Assembly (NCBI RefSeq): GCF_003024685.1
Contig: NZ_PYLQ01000007.1
Span: 1 to 64,000, forward strand
Direction: 5' to 3'
Length of the DNA stretch: 64,000 bases
Origin: Faecalibacillus intestinalis
GTDB lineage: Bacteria > Bacillota_I > Bacilli_A > Erysipelotrichales > Coprobacillaceae
Shown here: positions 1 through 8,951 of the stretch, piece after piece
How positions within the stretch are numbered: position 1 is the first letter of the stretch
Layout of the letters: each line of letters begins with the position of its first letter
The notes under the pieces: model-generated
Databases searched by the model: none
The model's input: only the letters and a program-made list of their open reading frames with translations
Told to the model about the DNA's origin: nothing
Position numbers and translations under genes: made by a program

Positions 1-284
1 ACTCCTTCATAAGAAACAGGCACTTTGATATAAACTTGATCATCAATTTCTTCAATAATACGATGGGCTTCTTTAACGATTTCATCACATTCCTTAGAAA
101 TCACTTGAATATGAAGACTTCTTTCTTTTCCAATGATTTTTCTTACTTCTTTCATATGTTGAAAGAAGTCTTTTGGACTTGTTTTCTTTACGATTGAAGG
201 ATTACTTGTTACTCCTACAATTGGCATATATTCTACTGCTTCTTTTATATCTTCTAAGTTTACTGTATCAATTATAAATTCCAT
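1..284 (-). CDS. fructose-6-phosphate aldolase / transaldolase-like protein (partial)
   Basis: The first 94 codons are visible; the 3' part lies beyond the window edge. The protein begins MEFIIDTVNLEDIKEAV, carries the early TSNPS motif of the TalC/FSA family, and reaches the VYIKVPVS segment whose lysine (residue 87) matches the Schiff-base lysine of class I aldolases of this family. FSA-type enzymes cleave or form fructose 6-phosphate, or related aldols, in the cytoplasm. The gene starts 12 bases after the activase stop codon and is evidently in the same operon as the glycyl radical enzyme. Escherichia coli also has FSA genes next to PFL-like enzyme/activase pairs, which supports the call. 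The true substrate is not known. Confidence 0.85.
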   Translation of the reverse strand, partial: MEFIIDTVNLEDIKEAVEYMPIVGVTSNPSIVKKTSPKDFFQHMKEVRKIIGKERSLHIQVISKECDEIVKEAHRIIEEIDDQVYIKVPVSYEG

Positions 285-295
285 TTTCTTTTCTC

Positions 296-1198
296 CTATT
301 CTTTTATTAAGTTTTTTATTCCTGCTTGTAAAGCAACATCATAAAAATGTTGCATTTGTTGCTTGGTAAACGTTTGATATGATTCTAATCTGTATTTTAA
401 ATTCACAAGTTCATATTTTGCTGAAGCTAATGAATTATAGTTAAGCATTTCATATTTTACTTCTGGATTTATTTGAATTAAAAATTTTACGATTTGATGA
501 ATATTTTCATCCGTTGCACTCATTGTTGGAATCAGTGGTGTTCTAATGATCACTTTATCTTTATATTCACTTTGTAAAACATAACGAATATTTTCTTTAA
601 TAAGTTGTGGTGATACATTTGTACAGGCTTGATGTTTTTGCTCATCAAATATTTTTAAATCTATATAAACTAAATCTAAATAAGGCAATGCCTTTTTTAT
701 AAGTTCTAATGATGTATAAAATGATGTTTCAATAGCTGTATGAATTTTTTCTTTCTGACATCTTTTTAAAATTTCAATAAGAAATTCACCTTGCATAAAG
801 GGTTCTCCACCGGAAAATGTAACACCTCCTCCATGTTGAAAGAAAACTTCATCCTCTTTAATTTTATTCATTAATTTATCTAAAGTATACTCTTGACTAT
901 CATATTGAATAGCACCACTAGGACATGTTTTAATAACTTGATCAAAGTCTTGATGATTTTGAAAATATGGCCGATCGTTTTGATAATTAATTTGTTCTTT
1001 GAATTGTTGACAACATCTACAATGAATACATTTATTTTTAAAATAGATGACTTGTCTTTGAGTGTTTAATCCTTCTGGATTTTGACACCATAGACAACGA
1101 AGTGGACACCCCTTAAAAAAAACTGTTGTTCTTAAACCACTGCCATCATGTATTGCAAATCTTTTAATATCAAAAACCAATGCTTTAGATATTTTCAT
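296..1198 (-). CDS. glycyl-radical enzyme activating protein (radical SAM)
   Basis: This enzyme uses S-adenosylmethionine and a [4Fe-4S] cluster to put the glycyl radical on its partner, the neighbouring PFL-like protein. The radical SAM motif CxxxCxxC is seen at residues 31-38 (GCPLRCLWCQNPEG). A ferredoxin-like insert follows (KNKCIHCRCCQQF and later CPSGAI), as in activases of the glycerol-dehydratase/PflC type that carry extra Fe-S clusters. A GGGVTFSGGEPF motif follows. I chose the ATG at 1198 because the protein then begins MKISKALVFDIKRFAIHDG, like family members; upstream starts would add 25 residues inside the enzyme gene. The start overlaps the GRE stop codon by 14 bases, so the two are translationally linked. 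Confidence 0.9.
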   Translation of the reverse strand: MKISKALVFDIKRFAIHDGSGLRTTVFFKGCPLRCLWCQNPEGLNTQRQVIYFKNKCIHCRCCQQFKEQINYQNDRPYFQNHQDFDQVIKTCPSGAIQYDSQEYTLDKLMNKIKEDEVFFQHGGGVTFSGGEPFMQGEFLIEILKRCQKEKIHTAIETSFYTSLELIKKALPYLDLVYIDLKIFDEQKHQACTNVSPQLIKENIRYVLQSEYKDKVIIRTPLIPTMSATDENIHQIVKFLIQINPEVKYEMLNYNSLASAKYELVNLKYRLESYQTFTKQQMQHFYDVALQAGIKNLIKE

Positions 1199-3518
1199 AA
1201 GTTGTTCTTTCAATAATTTCATCTTGTAGCTTGCCAGCAAGTTCAACAAAGTATGCTGTATAACCAGCAACACGAATTGTCAACGATTGATGATTTTCAG
1301 GATGAACTTTAGCATCAAGCAAATCTTCTTTTCTAACAACATTAAATTGTATATGAGGTACTTTTAAATCCACAAAAGCACGTAAGAAATTTTCAAATTT
1401 CAAACAGCCTGTTTCTGTTTTAAAAAATTCTGGTAAGAATTTCATATTTAAAAGGCCACCATTCGTCGTACATGAATTATTAAGTTTTGAAACAGATTTT
1501 AAAACAGCTGTTGGGCCTTGTAGATCTCTACCATAGACAGGTGACATGCCTCCATCAGCAAGTGGTTTTAAAGCATTTCTACCATCTGGTGATGCTCCTA
1601 CATTTTCACCCATTGGAACATGTGCAGAAACAGTATACATTCCTGTATGATAAGGGCCTCCTCGATAATTTGTATAACGTTTCATCTTTTCTCTAAAGTA
1701 ACATGCCCATTGATTTCCAAGCTCATCGACCCACTTTACATCGTTTCCATATTTAGGCACTTTATTTAAAAGCATTGTTTGCATGATTTCATAGCCTTTA
1801 AAATCTTCTTGTAAAGCATTTAATAAATCATGTTGACTTATCATTTTATCATCATAAACAAGTTGTTTAATAGCTGCTAGAGAATCTGCAAGATTGGCTA
1901 CTTGAATCATTTGAATACCTGATAGATTATATTTAGCTCCACCTTTAGTAACATCTAATCCTTTTTCTAAACAATCATCAATAACAGTAGATAGAAAAGC
2001 TGTTGGTAAATAATCTTGATGTGCTTTTTCTACAATCTTTTCTGTAGCCATCATTTTATCAATAAAATAATCAATTTGTTTTTGAAAAGCATTTTCTAAA
2101 TCTTGATAAGTTTGATATGTTTCTAAACTTCCTAAATCTAATCCTATTTGTTGCTTTGTTAGTAAACATTTTCCATGATTCAAAGTAAGTTCTAATACTT
2201 TATTTAAATTAAACATGGCTGCATCAGACCATCCTAAATTGTTGCCATGTGTTGTCAGTTCAACACATCCAACAATAGCATAATTACGTGCATCTTTTTC
2301 TTCAATTCCTAAATCTTCAATCATTGGTTGAATAATAGCTTCATCATTGAAAAATTGTGGCATTCCACTACCAAGTGAAACAACTTTGATAGCAGCTTGC
2401 ATTAATTCATGGCTAGAATTTTTATTAAGTCTTACAGATAAATTAGGTTGTGGTAATCCTAAATGCTCTTGTGCTTTTAAACAAAGTAAAGAAAGATCAT
2501 TATATGTATCATTTCCCTTTTCATCCACGCCTCCTATCGCAATATTAAATCCTATTGGAAATCCAGCAAAATATTTAGCACTATTTTGATTTCTTAAATA
2601 AACAACTTGATTAAATTTCAACCACAAACATTCTAATATTTCTAAAGCTTCTTGTTTAGTAAGACTACCTTTTTCTATATCTCTTTGATAATAAGGATAA
2701 AGATATTGATCCATTCTCCCTGGTGAAAAAGAAGAAGCATTGGATTCCATATGTAATATCACAAATAAAAACCATAAAGATTGCACCGCCTCATGAAAAG
2801 TTTCTGGAGGTCTTTTAGAAAGATTCGTACAAATCTTTCCCACTTCTTTTAATGATTCGATTTTTTCCCTTTCAATCAAATCATGATATCTTTGCATAAA
2901 ATGAACTGCTCCTTCTAATACAAGAATCGTACATTCATAAAATTCTTTTTGTTCATCTTTACAATTCTTTAATTTTTCTTTTGCTTTTTCCATTAAACCT
3001 TGAGGACCAAGTTTTAACCATAAAGCACTATCAGGACAAATATGACCTTGAGCATGATCCTTTTGATTAATTTTTACTACTTTACTTATTTCATTAATTT
3101 CTTTTCCATAAGTCCCTTTAATTGCATCTTCTAAAGATTTTCCTTTCCAATAAGGATAAATCTTTTCTCTAAATTCTTTAATATCTTCTTCTTTTACTAA
3201 AAACTGATCTTGTGGTCTTGTTGGTAACGTTTCAAATTCTTGATTGATCCACGAACAACCACTTTCAGGAAAAACCACCCCGTAACGTACACCCTTTGTA
3301 CGATTTCCAACAATCAACTCTTCATCTTCAACAGAAATCTCTAATTTCTCTAATGCTGCTTTTAAAGAAAGAGCTCTTTTTTTAGGAATAGATAACTCTT
3401 CATTTTCTTGATAAACACGTGTAATGATTCGTGCTTGTTCAATAGAAGCATAACGTTTACTGCTCAACATCTTTTCTTTTAACTTAGAAATTCTTTTTGT
3501 TTGATATAAACAATTCAT
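1185..3518 (-). CDS. glycyl radical enzyme, PFL-like / glycerol-dehydratase-like
   Basis: This is a 777-residue glycyl radical enzyme. The active-site cysteine is in VGCVEL (about residue 417) and the radical glycine is in RVAGYTA (about residue 751), near the C terminus. The single GCVE cysteine, rather than the CC pair of true pyruvate formate-lyase, places it with the PFL2/dehydratase-like branch (PflD, PflF/YbiW, glycerol dehydratase). The substrate is therefore uncertain. The start has a good ribosome site (AAAGGAGG, 6 bases upstream). It is the first gene of an operon with its activase and an FSA-like aldolase. The nearby DeoR-type regulator (3624-4388) points to control by a sugar phosphate. 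Confidence 0.88.
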   Translation of the reverse strand: MNCLYQTKRISKLKEKMLSSKRYASIEQARIITRVYQENEELSIPKKRALSLKAALEKLEISVEDEELIVGNRTKGVRYGVVFPESGCSWINQEFETLPTRPQDQFLVKEEDIKEFREKIYPYWKGKSLEDAIKGTYGKEINEISKVVKINQKDHAQGHICPDSALWLKLGPQGLMEKAKEKLKNCKDEQKEFYECTILVLEGAVHFMQRYHDLIEREKIESLKEVGKICTNLSKRPPETFHEAVQSLWFLFVILHMESNASSFSPGRMDQYLYPYYQRDIEKGSLTKQEALEILECLWLKFNQVVYLRNQNSAKYFAGFPIGFNIAIGGVDEKGNDTYNDLSLLCLKAQEHLGLPQPNLSVRLNKNSSHELMQAAIKVVSLGSGMPQFFNDEAIIQPMIEDLGIEEKDARNYAIVGCVELTTHGNNLGWSDAAMFNLNKVLELTLNHGKCLLTKQQIGLDLGSLETYQTYQDLENAFQKQIDYFIDKMMATEKIVEKAHQDYLPTAFLSTVIDDCLEKGLDVTKGGAKYNLSGIQMIQVANLADSLAAIKQLVYDDKMISQHDLLNALQEDFKGYEIMQTMLLNKVPKYGNDVKWVDELGNQWACYFREKMKRYTNYRGGPYHTGMYTVSAHVPMGENVGASPDGRNALKPLADGGMSPVYGRDLQGPTAVLKSVSKLNNSCTTNGGLLNMKFLPEFFKTETGCLKFENFLRAFVDLKVPHIQFNVVRKEDLLDAKVHPENHQSLTIRVAGYTAYFVELAGKLQDEIIERTTYENI

Positions 3519-3569
3519 AACACGCCTCCTTTTATTGATTTTTATTATTACAAGGGTATTATAAGCTAT

Positions 3570-3604
3570 AAAACAATAATATTCAATAATCGTTTTATTG
3601 TTTT
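3570..3604. promoter_or_regulatory. inverted repeat upstream of the glycyl radical enzyme operon
   Basis: Two 10-base arms, AAAACAATAA (3570-3579) and TTATTGTTTT (3595-3604), are separated by 15 bases. They lie 50-85 bases upstream of the GRE start codon, just after the terminator of the DeoR gene. This is a fitting place for an operator of the DeoR-type regulator, but binding is inferred. Confidence 0.4.
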
Positions 3605-3609
3605 TACAT

Positions 3610-3635
3610 AAAAAAAGAAATCATTAAATGATTTC
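3610..3635 (-). terminator. intrinsic terminator of the DeoR-family gene
   Basis: An 8-bp stem GAAATCAT/ATGATTTC (3617-3635) holds the stop codon of the regulator and is followed on the minus strand by a run of seven T residues. Confidence 0.8.
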
Positions 3636-4388
3636 TAATCCATACTCCATTATTTTTTCTTTAAAAGGACTTCCTAACTCTTGTTCACCAATATATCCGG
3701 TAAATTCACTTAAATGCCCAAAAACATAATTCCCATCCAAATTGAACTTTTCATTTTCTGCCACAAGATAACATTTTTTACTTGCATCCATGACTTCTTT
3801 TTTTGTAAGTCCATCTTCTACATCATACGTTGTTACCTTATCATCATGAATATTCATGCCTACTGTTCCAATAAAAGCAAGATCAAAACGATAATTGTGA
3901 ATTTGTTCAATTGTCAATGCACCAATAAAGCCATCTTTAGCACGATTAAAATGTCCTCCAATAAAAATAAGATTTACATGATGATCACCTTGTTTAAATA
4001 ATTGCATAATATCAATCATATTAGTAACAATAGTGAGTGGTATATTTTTTTGATAAATACATTTAGCAAGTTCTAAATTCACGGTAGAAATTCCTAAAAA
4101 TATCACTGTATTTTCTTCTATTAATTCAACTGCTTTTTTAGCAATAATTTTCTTTTGAGTTAAGCGCACACTCATACGTTCATCTACATGATAAGCATGA
4201 AGATTCTTTCTTACTTGCATAGCCCCGCCATGAATCCGTTTTAAAAGTCCTTCTTTTTCTAAAGCTGTTAAATCTTTACGAATACAATCCTCTGTGACTT
4301 CAAAATCAACAGCTAATTCTTTAACTTTTACTTTTCCATCAGTATTTAATCTTGCAAGTATTTGTTCATGTCTTTCTTGTTGAAGCAT
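3624..4388 (-). CDS. DeoR-family transcriptional regulator
   Basis: The protein has an N-terminal DeoR helix-turn-helix (ERHEQILARLNTDGKVKVKE, then VTEDCIRKDLTALEKEGLL and RIHGGA) and a C-terminal sugar-phosphate-sensing domain (IFLGISTVN..., FIGTVGM). Such proteins usually repress sugar-utilisation operons until a phosphorylated intermediate binds. I set the start at the ATG at 4388, which has a GAGAGG site 9 bases upstream; an in-frame TTG three codons earlier abuts that site and is unlikely. It lies directly upstream of, and in the same direction as, the GRE operon but is separated by its own terminator. The natural target is that operon (inference). Confidence 0.85.
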   Translation of the reverse strand: MLQQERHEQILARLNTDGKVKVKELAVDFEVTEDCIRKDLTALEKEGLLKRIHGGAMQVRKNLHAYHVDERMSVRLTQKKIIAKKAVELIEENTVIFLGISTVNLELAKCIYQKNIPLTIVTNMIDIMQLFKQGDHHVNLIFIGGHFNRAKDGFIGALTIEQIHNYRFDLAFIGTVGMNIHDDKVTTYDVEDGLTKKEVMDASKKCYLVAENEKFNLDGNYVFGHLSEFTGYIGEQELGSPFKEKIMEYGLEII

Positions 4389-4460
4389 CTTTATCAACCT
4401 CTCTTTAAAGTCATTTTATCATATTCAAAATATCTTGAAAATGAATACCTCTTATCCTCA

Positions 4461-4529
4461 ACTTGATAAAATACGTAAAAATACATTTTTTACTTGATAA
4501 AATATGTAAAATTACATATTTTATCAAGT
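4461..4529. repeat. 18-bp perfect palindrome plus a third half-site
   Basis: ACTTGATAAAATATGTAA (4492-4509) is followed after two bases by its exact reverse complement (4512-4529). A near-identical direct copy, ACTTGATAAAATACGTAA, sits at 4461-4478. The block is 70-140 bases upstream of the DeoR gene and after the phoR terminator. On neither strand is it followed directly by a T run, so it looks more like an operator array than a terminator. Confidence 0.6.
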
Positions 4530-4542
4530 TAGATACTTTTTC

Positions 4543-4572
4543 ATAAAAAAATAAGGACTACAATGAGTCCTT
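4543..4572 (-). terminator. intrinsic terminator of phoBR
   Basis: The stem AAGGACT/AGTCCTT (4553-4572) is followed on the minus strand by a seven-T run, just past the phoR coding end. Confidence 0.8.
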
Positions 4573-6249
4573 AATGATTGGTAAAACAACCTTAAATGTT
4601 GTTCCTTTACCTAATTTACTTTCTAAATGAATTGTTCCTTTATAATATTGAACAATGTGTTTTACAATTGCAAGTCCAAGACCTGTACCACCTGTTTCCT
4701 TATCACGCCCTGCATCACATCTAAAGAAACGTTCAAAGACACGCCCTTGATCAATAAGTGAAATTCCACGACCTGTATCACTTACTTCAATAATGTAGTC
4801 TTGATCAACAAGATAAGAGTGAATATTTAAATTTCCTTTTTGTTTATTATATTTTACTGCATTATTAATCAGGTTATTCATTAATTGTTGGACATGTTGA
4901 TGATTTGCGAGATATGTTTGTGGTGTTAAATCACATATAACTTTAATTTCTCTTTTTTCTATTTCTACTTTTAATGATTCTAAAATATCATCAACAATTG
5001 GTTGGAGATGAACAGGATGTTTAATGACCTCAATATCTTTGTTTTCAAGTCTTGAAATCATTAAAATATCACCTATCAATTGTGACATATGATCAACTTC
5101 TTTTTGTATTTTATCAAGAGATTGTTTTCTTACTTTAGGATCATCAATCATTCCTGCTTGTAATAATTCACTATAACCTCTAATGGATGTCATAGGTGTT
5201 TTAAGTTCATGAGAAACATTTGAGAAAAATTCTTGTCTCATTTTTGTAGCATTAACAGATTCAGTAACATTTACAAAGAGCAAAGTCACTCCATATTCTA
5301 CTTTAGCAAGATGGCAATCATAGACTTCTTCATCTTTTTTTAGAGTAACGATTTTAGGTTCTACGCCGATATTTTCTAATTGATCTATAATTTGGTGATC
5401 GAAGATAAAATCTTGGATAGGTTGATTCACTTCCATTTTATCACTAAAAAGTTGTTTAGCTTTTTTATTGACCATAAGTATTTCATAATTTGTATCTAAT
5501 AAAATGAACCCTTCATTCATTTTATCAAGAATACTATTTATTTTTAATCTTTCATTTTTCAAAGTTTTTAGCGTTTTTCTTATTGTATCTGCTTGTTCTT
5601 TAAGTTTTGTCGCAATAACATTAAATTCTTCATATTGATAATGATCAAAACTTAAATAACGATTATCATTAATTTTAGAAACCTCTTCACTAATTTCTTC
5701 TAATGGTTTAGTAAGTGTTCTAGAAAAACGATAAGAAAGAGCTAAAGCAACACATAATGATAAAGCAACACTAATAAATAATGGCTCTAAAAGTGGTCCT
5801 ATATTATCAAAGATACCATTATAAGGAATCGCAATACGAACAACATAACCACGATGATAATAAGCCACATACATCATATTCTTTTTAACAGTTGAAGAAT
5901 AACGTGTCGCATAACCAAACTGATCACTTAAAGCTTCTTTAAATTCACTACGTCCACTATGATTTTCTTGAATTCCCTCTTTATCACTATCCGCTAAAAC
6001 ATTTCCTTCTTTATCAATAATTGTTAAACGTGTATCTTTTGTATAAGCTAAATCATTAAGTTTCTCTACTTGATTATCTAAAGGTTTTTGATAATCAATT
6101 TGATTTTCTACAAGCTTTACCGTATAGTACATATCTTTTCTTGTTGTTTGCATCATTTGATCAGAAAGAATCACCATTGAAACACTTGAAGAAAATAATA
6201 ACGTAATAATTAAAACTGTTGCAAAATATTTAAATAGAGCTTTATTCAT
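4558..6249 (-). CDS. phoR: sensor histidine kinase, PhoR-like
   Basis: This 563-residue membrane kinase has a transmembrane segment near residues 10-30, an extracytoplasmic sensor region, and a second membrane segment near 150-175. HAMP and PAS-like regions follow, then a HisKA domain with the phospho-acceptor in SNVSHELKTPMTSIRG (about residue 345). The HATPase domain has an N box (NLINNAVKYN), G1 (DTGRGIS) and G2 (GGTGLGLAIVKHI). All catalytic motifs are present. It starts one base after the response regulator stop codon. The PhoR assignment rests on this domain order, the OmpR-type partner and the Pho-box-like repeats upstream of both this operon and pstS. Confidence 0.88.
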   Translation of the reverse strand: MNKALFKYFATVLIITLLFSSSVSMVILSDQMMQTTRKDMYYTVKLVENQIDYQKPLDNQVEKLNDLAYTKDTRLTIIDKEGNVLADSDKEGIQENHSGRSEFKEALSDQFGYATRYSSTVKKNMMYVAYYHRGYVVRIAIPYNGIFDNIGPLLEPLFISVALSLCVALALSYRFSRTLTKPLEEISEEVSKINDNRYLSFDHYQYEEFNVIATKLKEQADTIRKTLKTLKNERLKINSILDKMNEGFILLDTNYEILMVNKKAKQLFSDKMEVNQPIQDFIFDHQIIDQLENIGVEPKIVTLKKDEEVYDCHLAKVEYGVTLLFVNVTESVNATKMRQEFFSNVSHELKTPMTSIRGYSELLQAGMIDDPKVRKQSLDKIQKEVDHMSQLIGDILMISRLENKDIEVIKHPVHLQPIVDDILESLKVEIEKREIKVICDLTPQTYLANHQHVQQLMNNLINNAVKYNKQKGNLNIHSYLVDQDYIIEVSDTGRGISLIDQGRVFERFFRCDAGRDKETGGTGLGLAIVKHIVQYYKGTIHLESKLGKGTTFKVVLPIIKDSL

Positions 6250-6250
6250 C

Positions 6251-6931
6251 TTATTTCACTTCCTCAACATAGCGGTATCCTACACCTCTAATAGTTTTAA
6301 TATACTTACTTCCATCATCATCCAATTTAGCTCTTAGAGCACGAATATGCACATCTAAAACTCTTGATTCACCAATAAAATCATACCCCCAAATATGATT
6401 TAAAATTTCATCTCTTTCTACGACACGTGTATGATTTTCTACCAAATATAAAAGTAGTTGGTACTCTTTATTGGTAAGTTCCATGACTTGTCCATTATGC
6501 ATCACTGTTCTTGTTTGTTTATCAATTTTTAAAGTTTGACTTTCGATAATTGGCGCTGCTTTAGGAGCATGTCTTCTAAGCAAAGAACGTACTCTAGCTT
6601 GTAACTCTAAAACACCAAATGGTTTGGTCATATAATCATCACTACCACTATCTAAACCATTGACTTTATCAATTTCTCGGTCCTTCGCACTTAAAATCAA
6701 AATAGGTAATTCTTGATCAGTTTCACGTATCTTTTTGATAGCATCAATTCCTGAAATGCCAGGTAACATTAAATCAAAAACAGCTAGATCCACTTGATCA
6801 TTTTCCATACTTTTTAAAGCATCTAAAGCATTAGAAAATTGTTTAACATTATACCCTGCACTTGTTAAAGCTAAATCTATAATTTCTCTAATATTTTCAT
6901 CATCTTCTACTACATATATACATTCTTTCAT
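6251..6931 (-). CDS. phoB: OmpR/PhoB-family response regulator
   Basis: The receiver domain has the acidic pair (VVEDDE), the phospho-acceptor region VDLAVFDLMLPG and the conserved lysine in MTKPFG. The C-terminal winged helix ends RVLDVHIRALRAKL...IRGVGYRY, typical of PhoB/PhoP. The ATG at 6931 was preferred over an in-frame GTG three codons upstream because the AAGGAT ribosome site then has normal spacing. It heads the operon with phoR. Two 11-base direct repeats upstream (6974-6995) match Pho boxes, so autoregulation under phosphate limitation is likely. Confidence 0.9.
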   Translation of the reverse strand: MKECIYVVEDDENIREIIDLALTSAGYNVKQFSNALDALKSMENDQVDLAVFDLMLPGISGIDAIKKIRETDQELPILILSAKDREIDKVNGLDSGSDDYMTKPFGVLELQARVRSLLRRHAPKAAPIIESQTLKIDKQTRTVMHNGQVMELTNKEYQLLLYLVENHTRVVERDEILNHIWGYDFIGESRVLDVHIRALRAKLDDDGSKYIKTIRGVGYRYVEEVK

Positions 6932-6973
6932 TATTTCCACATCCTTTACATTATCTTAACATAGCAAAGGGGA

Positions 6974-6995
6974 GATTATGTTAAGTTTAGGTTAA
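6974..6995 (-). promoter_or_regulatory. Pho box of the phoBR promoter
   Basis: On the minus strand this reads TTAACCTAAAC followed by TTAACATAATC, two 11-base direct repeats of the TT(A/T)ACA type bound by PhoP/PhoB-like regulators. A -10-like GATAAT lies 18 bases downstream (6950-6955). The same arrangement occurs before pstS. Confidence 0.65.
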
Positions 6996-7009
6996 AAGTT
7001 GATTAGAAA

Positions 7010-7038
7010 TAAAAGAACTTATACCATGCTGTATAAGT
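7010..7038 (-). terminator. intrinsic terminator after the first LytTR operon
   Basis: The hairpin arms ACTTATAC and GTATAAGT (7017-7038) are followed on the minus strand by a T-rich tract. It lies 9 bases past the kinase stop codon. Confidence 0.65.
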
Positions 7039-7046
7039 CCTTTTTA

Positions 7047-8210
7047 TTATTTATCAAAAATTCTTCTTAGATGTGCATAATCATCAAAGTAATCAATGTT
7101 GGTATCATCATTTATTTTATCAAAATTACTTTCTACGAATAAATCTAATTCAATATATGTTCCATATTCAATTAATTTTATTTCTAAATATGTTTTATCT
7201 GATTGCTCAAAGAAATTGGAGATAATAGTTATTATTTCTGTACAATTATTTACATCTTTAAAAAAGGAATCATTTCCTATATTGATCAATGATTTTACTT
7301 TGGCATTATATTTAGATTTTATGAGAAAAATATAATCATTTAACAAAGTATCAAATATATAATTATTCGTCATAATATTTATTTTATTATCTAATAAATC
7401 ATAAAATTGTTCTATTTGATGTTTAGCATCATCATATTTTTTATCATCTATGTTATTTTCTATCAAAATTAATCCATATCTTAAACTATGTTGTATTTTT
7501 AAAATATTATCATGAAGATAATGTACTAAAGATTGATTTTTTTCTACATATTCTAATTCTTGATTCTTTAACATATATTCTGTTTTTTCATTATAAAGTC
7601 GTGTCATATGTAAAAACAAAATACAAACTACAAAAAATAAAACTGTTAACAAAAGTAAAACTAAATAGATATCATCTATAATTAGATGCATATGACCTAT
7701 ATCATTCAACAGAATAAAATATATTCCAAAAATCAACATCATAGTAATTGTTAATAAATATTTATTTTTTTCAATAATTGTATTTTTTATTTTAGATTTG
7801 AAATAATTTAATACCACAATAAGTGCAAAGAAAAGAATTCTTGCTAAAAAAATGATAGGTATTCTATACAACTTTATAATATTTTCTATATTATAATTTG
7901 TTATTACTTTAAAGAAAAATAAAACTATAGTTGAAGTAAAAACAGATATCCATTGAGAAAATATACAAGGAATAAAATTATAAAATTTAATTTCTTTTTT
8001 CATAACAGAAACAATTATAAAGTTAATAATTGTTATTGCATATGCCATTTCATTGCCAAACAAATCATAAGTTTGCATAAATTCCATAACTAAGAAACTA
8101 ATTACTGATGAAATCAAACAATATCTATTTTTTTGTTCAACATCACAAAAAATACAAATTAATAAAGCTACCAATAACACTTCTAAATAATCTAAAAATA
8201 AATACATCAT
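7047..8210 (-). CDS. GHKL-type membrane sensor (AgrC-like) with a degenerate ATPase domain
   Basis: The first 200 residues hold about six hydrophobic segments, the AgrC-like topology. A coiled-coil linker follows, then a candidate dimerisation/phospho-acceptor helix (SLVHYLHDNILKIQH). The C-terminal part keeps an N-box-like segment (IITIISNFFEQSD) but ends without recognisable G1 or G2 glycine boxes. ATP binding and kinase activity are thus doubtful. The gene overlaps the LytTR regulator gene by 4 bases, so the two form a signalling pair. No agrD-like peptide gene or agrB gene was found next to this pair. Confidence 0.72.
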   Translation of the reverse strand: MMYLFLDYLEVLLVALLICIFCDVEQKNRYCLISSVISFLVMEFMQTYDLFGNEMAYAITIINFIIVSVMKKEIKFYNFIPCIFSQWISVFTSTIVLFFFKVITNYNIENIIKLYRIPIIFLARILFFALIVVLNYFKSKIKNTIIEKNKYLLTITMMLIFGIYFILLNDIGHMHLIIDDIYLVLLLLTVLFFVVCILFLHMTRLYNEKTEYMLKNQELEYVEKNQSLVHYLHDNILKIQHSLRYGLILIENNIDDKKYDDAKHQIEQFYDLLDNKINIMTNNYIFDTLLNDYIFLIKSKYNAKVKSLINIGNDSFFKDVNNCTEIITIISNFFEQSDKTYLEIKLIEYGTYIELDLFVESNFDKINDDTNIDYFDDYAHLRRIFDK

Positions 8211-8899
8211 TTTAATAAATACTCCTTATACGATGCAAGTACATCTTGTTGATACTTCTTTCCAATCTTTAAAGTAACTCCATTTCTCAATAATAACTCT
8301 TCTTTATAAATTTCTTTGACCCAAAATAAATTAACTGCATATGATTTATGAATTCTAACAATATTAGTAGAATTTATAAGAGACATCATTTTATTAAAAG
8401 TGCTCGAATATTTATAAGAATTAGAGGATGTATGAATCGTAATTTCATGTAAAAACGATTCTAAATAAATGATATCTGATAATTGAATAGCTGTTTTTTT
8501 ACCATTAAAATCAAAAGTAATAATTTTATGATTCTTATTAATATATTTTTTTATTAAATTACATGCAATTTTCATGTCTCTATCAAAATTATCTTTCCTA
8601 ATAAAGTAAAATGGTTGTACAATTAATGAATCAAAAATCATATCATTCATTGCTGAAACAAATATAATGATTGCATTAGAATTATTTTCTCTAATTTCTT
8701 CAGCAATTTTTATGCCATTTTTTTCTTTTAAATCAATATCTAAAAAGAAAATATCCCCTTTTTCAAAATACTGAGCTTCAAAATTACTCGTTATACATTC
8801 TATCGAATAATCAAGAAAGATATCTTTAAAATTATCATAAACAATATCTTTTATCTTTTTTACAAAAACTTGATCATCATCTACTATCTTTATTAACAT
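8207..8899 (-). CDS. LytTR-family response regulator
   Basis: Receiver domain: acidic DDD at residues 7-9, phospho-acceptor in FFLDIDLKEKNG, and lysine in FYFIRKD. A LytTR DNA-binding domain follows (DIIYLESFLHEITIHT, later IVRIHKSYAVNL and LKIGKKYQQ). Such regulators bind imperfect direct repeats near promoters. The motif QPFYFIRKD is shared with the agr-locus regulator at 47414, showing that they are paralogues. It lies 52 bases downstream of an uncharacterised membrane protein and is probably cotranscribed with it and the PBP gene. Confidence 0.88.
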   Translation of the reverse strand: MLIKIVDDDQVFVKKIKDIVYDNFKDIFLDYSIECITSNFEAQYFEKGDIFFLDIDLKEKNGIKIAEEIRENNSNAIIIFVSAMNDMIFDSLIVQPFYFIRKDNFDRDMKIACNLIKKYINKNHKIITFDFNGKKTAIQLSDIIYLESFLHEITIHTSSNSYKYSSTFNKMMSLINSTNIVRIHKSYAVNLFWVKEIYKEELLLRNGVTLKIGKKYQQDVLASYKEYLLK

Positions 8900-8951
8900 T
8901 CATATTTCACTTCTTTCTAAATAAAGTTACGAAAACAAGTATACCATATTA

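Noticed and set aside
4492-4529. Palindrome as an intrinsic terminator.
   Set aside because: No T run follows directly on either strand, and phoR already has a standard terminator at 4543-4572.
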